Below, one piece after another: positions 14,523 to 17,021 of a stretch of DNA of 17,021 nt. The translations under genes and the position numbers were made by a program. The DNA is taken from contig DATFCQ010000246.1 of NCBI GenBank assembly GCA_035252905.1, positions 1 to 17,021 of the forward strand, written 5' to 3'. The notes below the pieces were generated by a model. That model was not told the origin of the DNA and ran no database searches. It saw only the letters and a program-made list of their open reading frames with translations. Each line of letters begins with the position of its first letter. Position 1 is the first letter of the stretch. Source of the stretch: AP-15 sp035252905 (GTDB lineage Bacteria; Pseudomonadota; Alphaproteobacteria; ATCC43930; CGMCC-115725).

Positions 14523-15191
14523 TTGAAAACTCTCGCCATTCTCAGCCGCAAAGGCGGAGCAGGCAAAACCACTTTGACCGTTCACCTAGCCGTCGCCGCC
14601 GACCAGACCGGCGCAGCCGTCGCGGTGTTCGATCTCGACCCGCAGGCGTCTGCCGCCGTTTGGGGTGATCGCCGCGATGGTCAGACACCCGCCATTGTTG
14701 CCGCCCAGGCCCCGCGCTTGCCCGCGCTGCTGGCGCAGGCCCGCGCTCAGGAGGCCGAGCTTATCATTCTCGATACCGCTCCTCATGCGGACAGCATTGC
14801 CGCCGAAGCCGCTGCCCATGCCGACGCTGTGCTTATCCCCTGCCGTCCTTCGGCCTTTGACCTGGACGCGATAGGCGCGAGCGTGAAGCTGGCCCAGGCG
14901 GCAGGCAAACCCGTCTATGTCATTATCAACGCCGCCCCGCCGATCGGCCCGGAGGCCGACGAGATGCGTGCAGCGCTCGGTGCCGCAGGCGTCCTGGTCT
15001 GCCCGGTGGTCATCCACCAGCGCAAGGCATTCGCCACGTTTATTCAGGAGGGTAAAACCGCGATAGAGGGCGAACCCAAGAGCAAGGCTGCCAAGGAAAT
15101 CCGTGATCTCTTGCGATGGGCTTGCGAACAAGTTAACTTCTTACCAAGTGAGCAAGGTAAAAAGTTATCTGCCATGAGAAAGGCCCGGTGA
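14523..15191 (+). CDS. parA: ParA-family partition ATPase
   Basis: 222 residues, starting at TTG (14523) with GGAG at 14512-14515 seven bases before. The deviant Walker A KGGAGKTT (residues 10-17, signature Lys10) and FDLDPQAS (Walker A') plus LIILDTAPHAD (Walker B) identify the ParA/MinD class. There is no N-terminal DNA-binding extension, so it is the short type (Ib-like), which pairs with a small ribbon-helix-helix protein, as found immediately downstream. Such ATPases bind non-specific DNA and move plasmids or similar replicons to daughter cells. The last 20 codons contain AT-rich repeated sites matching those upstream. The gene suggests that this DNA is, or once was, part of a plasmid or integrative element. 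Confidence 0.88.
   Translation: MKTLAILSRKGGAGKTTLTVHLAVAADQTGAAVAVFDLDPQASAAVWGDRRDGQTPAIVAAQAPRLPALLAQARAQEAELIILDTAPHADSIAAEAAAHADAVLIPCRPSAFDLDAIGASVKLAQAAGKPVYVIINAAPPIGPEADEMRAALGAAGVLVCPVVIHQRKAFATFIQEGKTAIEGEPKSKAAKEIRDLLRWACEQVNFLPSEQGKKLSAMRKAR
15131..15160. repeat. Inverted copy of the parA upstream motif within the parA 3' end
   Basis: The reverse complement of 15145-15160 is TTACCTTGCTCACTTG, matching 14456-14471 (TTACCTTTCTCACTTG) at 15 of 16 bases. GTTAAC at 15132-15137 also recurs at 14482-14487 next to the upstream copy. A near-identical pair flanking parA is more than codon choice would be expected to give and suggests binding sites for the partition or regulator protein. 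Confidence 0.5.
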
Positions 15192-15418
15192 TGCCGCGCA
15201 AACCCTTGACTTTTGACGTTGACCGTAGCCCCGCGCAGCCCGCCGTGTTCGCTTCCCGGTCCACTGCGGTGGGTGCGCCTGCGAGCGACCGCAAGCAAGT
15301 CGGCGCGCGCATCAGTGCCAAGCTTTACCGCGAATTGAAGGCTCGCGCTGCCCACCAGGGCGTCAAGGTGCAAGAGCTTGTAGAAGCCGCGGTTGCAGAG
15401 TTCCTGGCAAAGCCATGA
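15191..15418 (+). CDS. Ribbon-helix-helix protein, probable ParA partner
   Basis: 75 residues from the ATG that overlaps the parA stop (TGATG); a GTG one codon upstream is an alternative. The N-terminal 35 residues are Pro/Ser/Ala-rich and probably flexible. The C-terminal 40 show a ribbon-helix-helix: strand VGARIS, helix AKLYRELKARAAHQG, then VKVQELVEAAVAEFLA. Small RHH proteins with a flexible N-tail next to short ParA proteins (ParG-like) act as centromere-binding protein, autorepressor and activator of the ATPase. Coupled translation with parA fits that. The repeats around parA are the natural candidates for its binding sites. Confidence 0.75.
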   Translation: MPRKPLTFDVDRSPAQPAVFASRSTAVGAPASDRKQVGARISAKLYRELKARAAHQGVKVQELVEAAVAEFLAKP

Positions 15419-15563
15419 GAGAAAAGAGGGGAGGGGTTCGCGGGAGAGCACGACTGTGGCGCGGCAAAACCCCATTGACCCAAGAACAGCCGCGCCGTGT
15501 GGCACCCTGCCGCGGCAGCACGAGGCTGCGAGCGCCACAGATAGCACGGACAGGAGGAGGACG

Positions 15564-15995
15564 ATGAACGACCTCTACGAGACCGACATCCTGATCTGGA
15601 GCGAGCAGCAGGCCGAACATCTACGCCGATTTGCCGCGACCGAGCGGTCAAACGACGCCGTTATCGACTGGCCCAACATCATCGAGGAGATCGAGAGCGT
15701 GGGGCGGGAGCAACTGCATGCGGTCGAATCGCTGCTGTTCCAGGCGCTCGTTCACATGCTCAAGGCAAGGGCGTGGCCGACATCCCTGGCCACCTCCGGC
15801 TGGCAGGGCGAAGCACGCGGATTTCGGGCGCAAGCGCGGCGGCGTTTTGCGCCATCCATGCGCCAGCGGATCGACCTGATCGGGATCTATGCCGACGCGC
15901 TGCACGCTCTGCCTGAGACGGTCGATGGAGTGCCTCCTTTGCCGGTGCCAGCGGAGTGTCCGGTGACGCTCGACGAATTGCTGGCGGACGGCTGA
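15564..15995 (+). CDS. DUF29 family protein
   Basis: 143 residues; ATG at 15564 preceded by a very strong AGGAGGAGG (15552-15560). The N-terminus YETDILIWSEQQAEHLRR, followed by DWPNIIEEIESVGREQLHAVESLL and later WQGEARGFRAQARRRFAPSMRQRI, matches the DUF29 family, common in alphaproteobacteria and cyanobacteria on accessory DNA. The protein is mostly alpha-helical with no membrane segment. Function is unknown. Confidence 0.8.
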   Translation: MNDLYETDILIWSEQQAEHLRRFAATERSNDAVIDWPNIIEEIESVGREQLHAVESLLFQALVHMLKARAWPTSLATSGWQGEARGFRAQARRRFAPSMRQRIDLIGIYADALHALPETVDGVPPLPVPAECPVTLDELLADG

Positions 15996-16069
15996 TTGGG
16001 GTGGAAGGCCTGCCTCCGAGCGTGCGGGCCTGCGTGTCAGCTTGGGATGATGGCTGCACCTATTCCGCG

Positions 16070-16276
16070 CTACTCCTCAGGCTGCCGCAACAGCGGGACC
16101 GCACCTTCTGCGAGCACCTTGCTCACGTTCAGCACCTCGATGGCGACGATGCGATCCGCCGCGTCGAAATGCAGGATCACGCCCGGATGGACCTCATCGC
16201 CTTCAACCGTCGGAGTAGCGGTGAAGCTGATCGTCAGGGCATCCGCCTCGGGATCGTATGTCACGTCGGCAGCCAT
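16070..16276 (-). CDS. DUF2283 family small protein
   Basis: 68 residues on the minus strand. The sequence ADVTYDPEADALTISF, then VHPGVILHFDAADRIVAIEVL is characteristic of DUF2283: a small beta-rich protein with the D-x-x-x-D-x-L-x-I opening and an 'I.DFD..G.ivgIEIL'-like strand. A purine-rich GGGGCGAGG lies just before the ATG. Function is unknown; members are often near mobile elements or toxin-antitoxin genes. No partner is adjacent here; it converges with the DUF29 gene, 74 bp away. Confidence 0.78.
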   Translation of the reverse strand: MAADVTYDPEADALTISFTATPTVEGDEVHPGVILHFDAADRIVAIEVLNVSKVLAEGAVPLLRQPEE

Positions 16277-16382
16277 CGCCTCGCCCCACAGTTAAAGAAA
16301 GCCGCCGCCACGACGATATCAGCACCGGCCGGACGAAAGAGGGGTCACCGGACGATTTGCAAAAAATCGTACGCCAGCCGCC

Positions 16383-16664
16383 CTAATCGGTGGGCGCGCC
16401 GCGTGCGACTTTGCGGCCGACAATCCAGTCCTGGTAGGTAGCCCCGGGCATCGGCCCCTTTGTGTGCTCGTCGAGTGCCGCCTGATCGCGCCACTTCTCG
16501 ACCAGAAATACGTGCCGGTCGTCATCTCTCGGCAGCATGAGATCGAACTGCAGGCAACCCTCGTCGCCGCGCGAGCGCCGCGCATGGCCGCGCATCAGTT
16601 CAATGAATTGGCTGCGGTATTCGGGTTTGACCTCGAACTCGACGACAATCATGACCTGGCTCAT
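16383..16664 (-). CDS. ABM-domain (antibiotic biosynthesis monooxygenase-like / YgiN-like) protein
   Basis: 93 residues, complete, with GAAAGGGA upstream of the ATG. The opening strand VMIVVEFEVKPEYRSQFIELM, then RGDEGCLQFDLMLPRD and HVFLVEKWRDQAALDEHTKG give the ferredoxin-like ABM pattern (small dimeric proteins, about 95-105 residues). Relatives include quinol monooxygenases and some haem-degrading enzymes; the particular substrate cannot be told. It is transcribed in the same direction as the DUF2283 gene but 106 bp apart, so co-transcription is possible. Confidence 0.82.
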   Translation of the reverse strand: MSQVMIVVEFEVKPEYRSQFIELMRGHARRSRGDEGCLQFDLMLPRDDDRHVFLVEKWRDQAALDEHTKGPMPGATYQDWIVGRKVARGAPTD

Positions 16665-16882
16665 CGGCGTTCCCTTTCTCTATCGTTTCGGGGCATCATC
16701 AGCCATCGGCCGGCGCCGAGGCAAGCGCCGGTCGTTTCCAGTTTGTTCAAATGCCCCGGCAGAGCCTGGACCCAACACTCCTGTCACCAGCCGCCAAACC
16801 GATTTCGGCCTTGTCGTAACCTGCGTGCCAAAAGTGACGGTAATGAAAGTGTTTGAATTCAAAGCGTTGCGCTTCCGCCCCT

Positions 16883-17021
16883 GTAAGCGGGGCAAAACCC
16901 GTGGCCGCGGACATTTCCGGTTTGCCCGAGGCGGAGATACCTGATTGATTGAGGAATGCCGCCCCCGGACCTTGATGCGCTTTCGACCGCCGAGCTGAAG
17001 GCTCTGGTGATTGCGTTGCTG
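16883..17021 (+). mobile_element. Left end of an IS66-like insertion sequence
   Basis: GTAAGCGG at 16883 matches the usual start of IS66-family inverted repeats and lies 73 bp before a transposase start typical of the family. Between them GGGCAAAACC (16890-16899) and GGTTTGCCC (16919-16927) can pair into a stem. No tnpA or tnpB precedes the transposase, as in the single-gene ISBst12-like group. The right end is outside the window. If 16883 is the true end, CCGCCCCT (16875-16882) should be duplicated at the other end. Confidence 0.5.
16956..17021 (+). CDS. tnpC: IS66-family transposase (TnpC), N-terminal fragment at window edge
   Basis: 22 codons from ATG 16956 read MPPPDLDALSTAELKALVIA and continue past the window. 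The DLDALSxAELKxLV opening is typical of IS66 TnpC transposases. GAGGA overlaps the start closely (16951-16955), so spacing is poor; an upstream non-ATG start is not obvious. Intactness of the gene cannot be judged. Confidence 0.65.
   Translation, partial: MPPPDLDALSTAELKALVIALL

Noticed and set aside
16680..16895. 71-codon minus-strand ORF
   Set aside because: It crosses the probable IS66 boundary and has no recognisable domain or ribosome binding site.
1..17021. CRISPR array, tRNA or rRNA genes
   Set aside because: No regularly spaced direct repeats and no tRNA- or rRNA-like segments were seen on reading both strands.

Overview
The window is GC-rich with long, tightly packed ORFs. Gene families typical of alphaproteobacteria (a ParA plus ribbon-helix-helix pair, DUF29, DUF2283, IS66-type transposase) suggest an alphaproteobacterial accessory region, either a plasmid or a chromosomal island. 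The exact genus cannot be read from the sequence. The start of an unidentified minus-strand gene lies at the left edge and the start of an IS66-like transposase at the right edge, so the window looks like mobile, mosaic DNA.

Region 1 (about 190-5990) is the most unusual part. Six plus-strand genes are joined by overlaps or a stop-overlapping ribosome binding site: an acyl-carrier-protein-like protein, an XRE repressor, an ImmA/IrrE-type zinc peptidase, a divergent thymidylate-synthase-fold protein, a protein resembling the helical domain of 5-hmdU DNA kinases / alpha-glutamyl-putrescinyl-thymine pyrophosphorylases with an N-terminal AT-hook, and a MazG-type pyrophosphohydrolase fused to an unknown domain. 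A convergent AcpS-type phosphopantetheinyl transferase overlaps the last gene by 52 bp. A divergently placed dCTP-deaminase/dUTPase-fold protein with a C-terminal membrane anchor follows. A perfect 15-bp palindrome sits just upstream of the operon and is a likely operator. I read this as a candidate pathway that makes or installs a modified pyrimidine. An ACP-borne group would be the substituent, and an XRE/ImmA pair would act as the switch. The biochemical role is inference.

Region 2 (about 6097-13692) is a three-gene restriction-modification-like module: a SNF2/RapA-type helicase, a beta-class (type III Mod-like) methyltransferase, and a type III Res-like helicase with a C-terminal PD-(D/E)XK nuclease. 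All three are coupled by ATGA overlaps. The methyltransferase is frameshifted exactly in its catalytic DPPY motif, and its central part has clearly lower GC than its ends. The module is bracketed by a perfect 20-bp inverted repeat, part of a longer imperfect repeat.

Region 3 (about 13990-17021) holds a small HTH protein with an unclear start, a parA plus ribbon-helix-helix partition-like pair with repeated sites on both sides of parA, a DUF29 protein, two minus-strand small proteins (DUF2283, ABM monooxygenase), and the left end of an IS66-like element.
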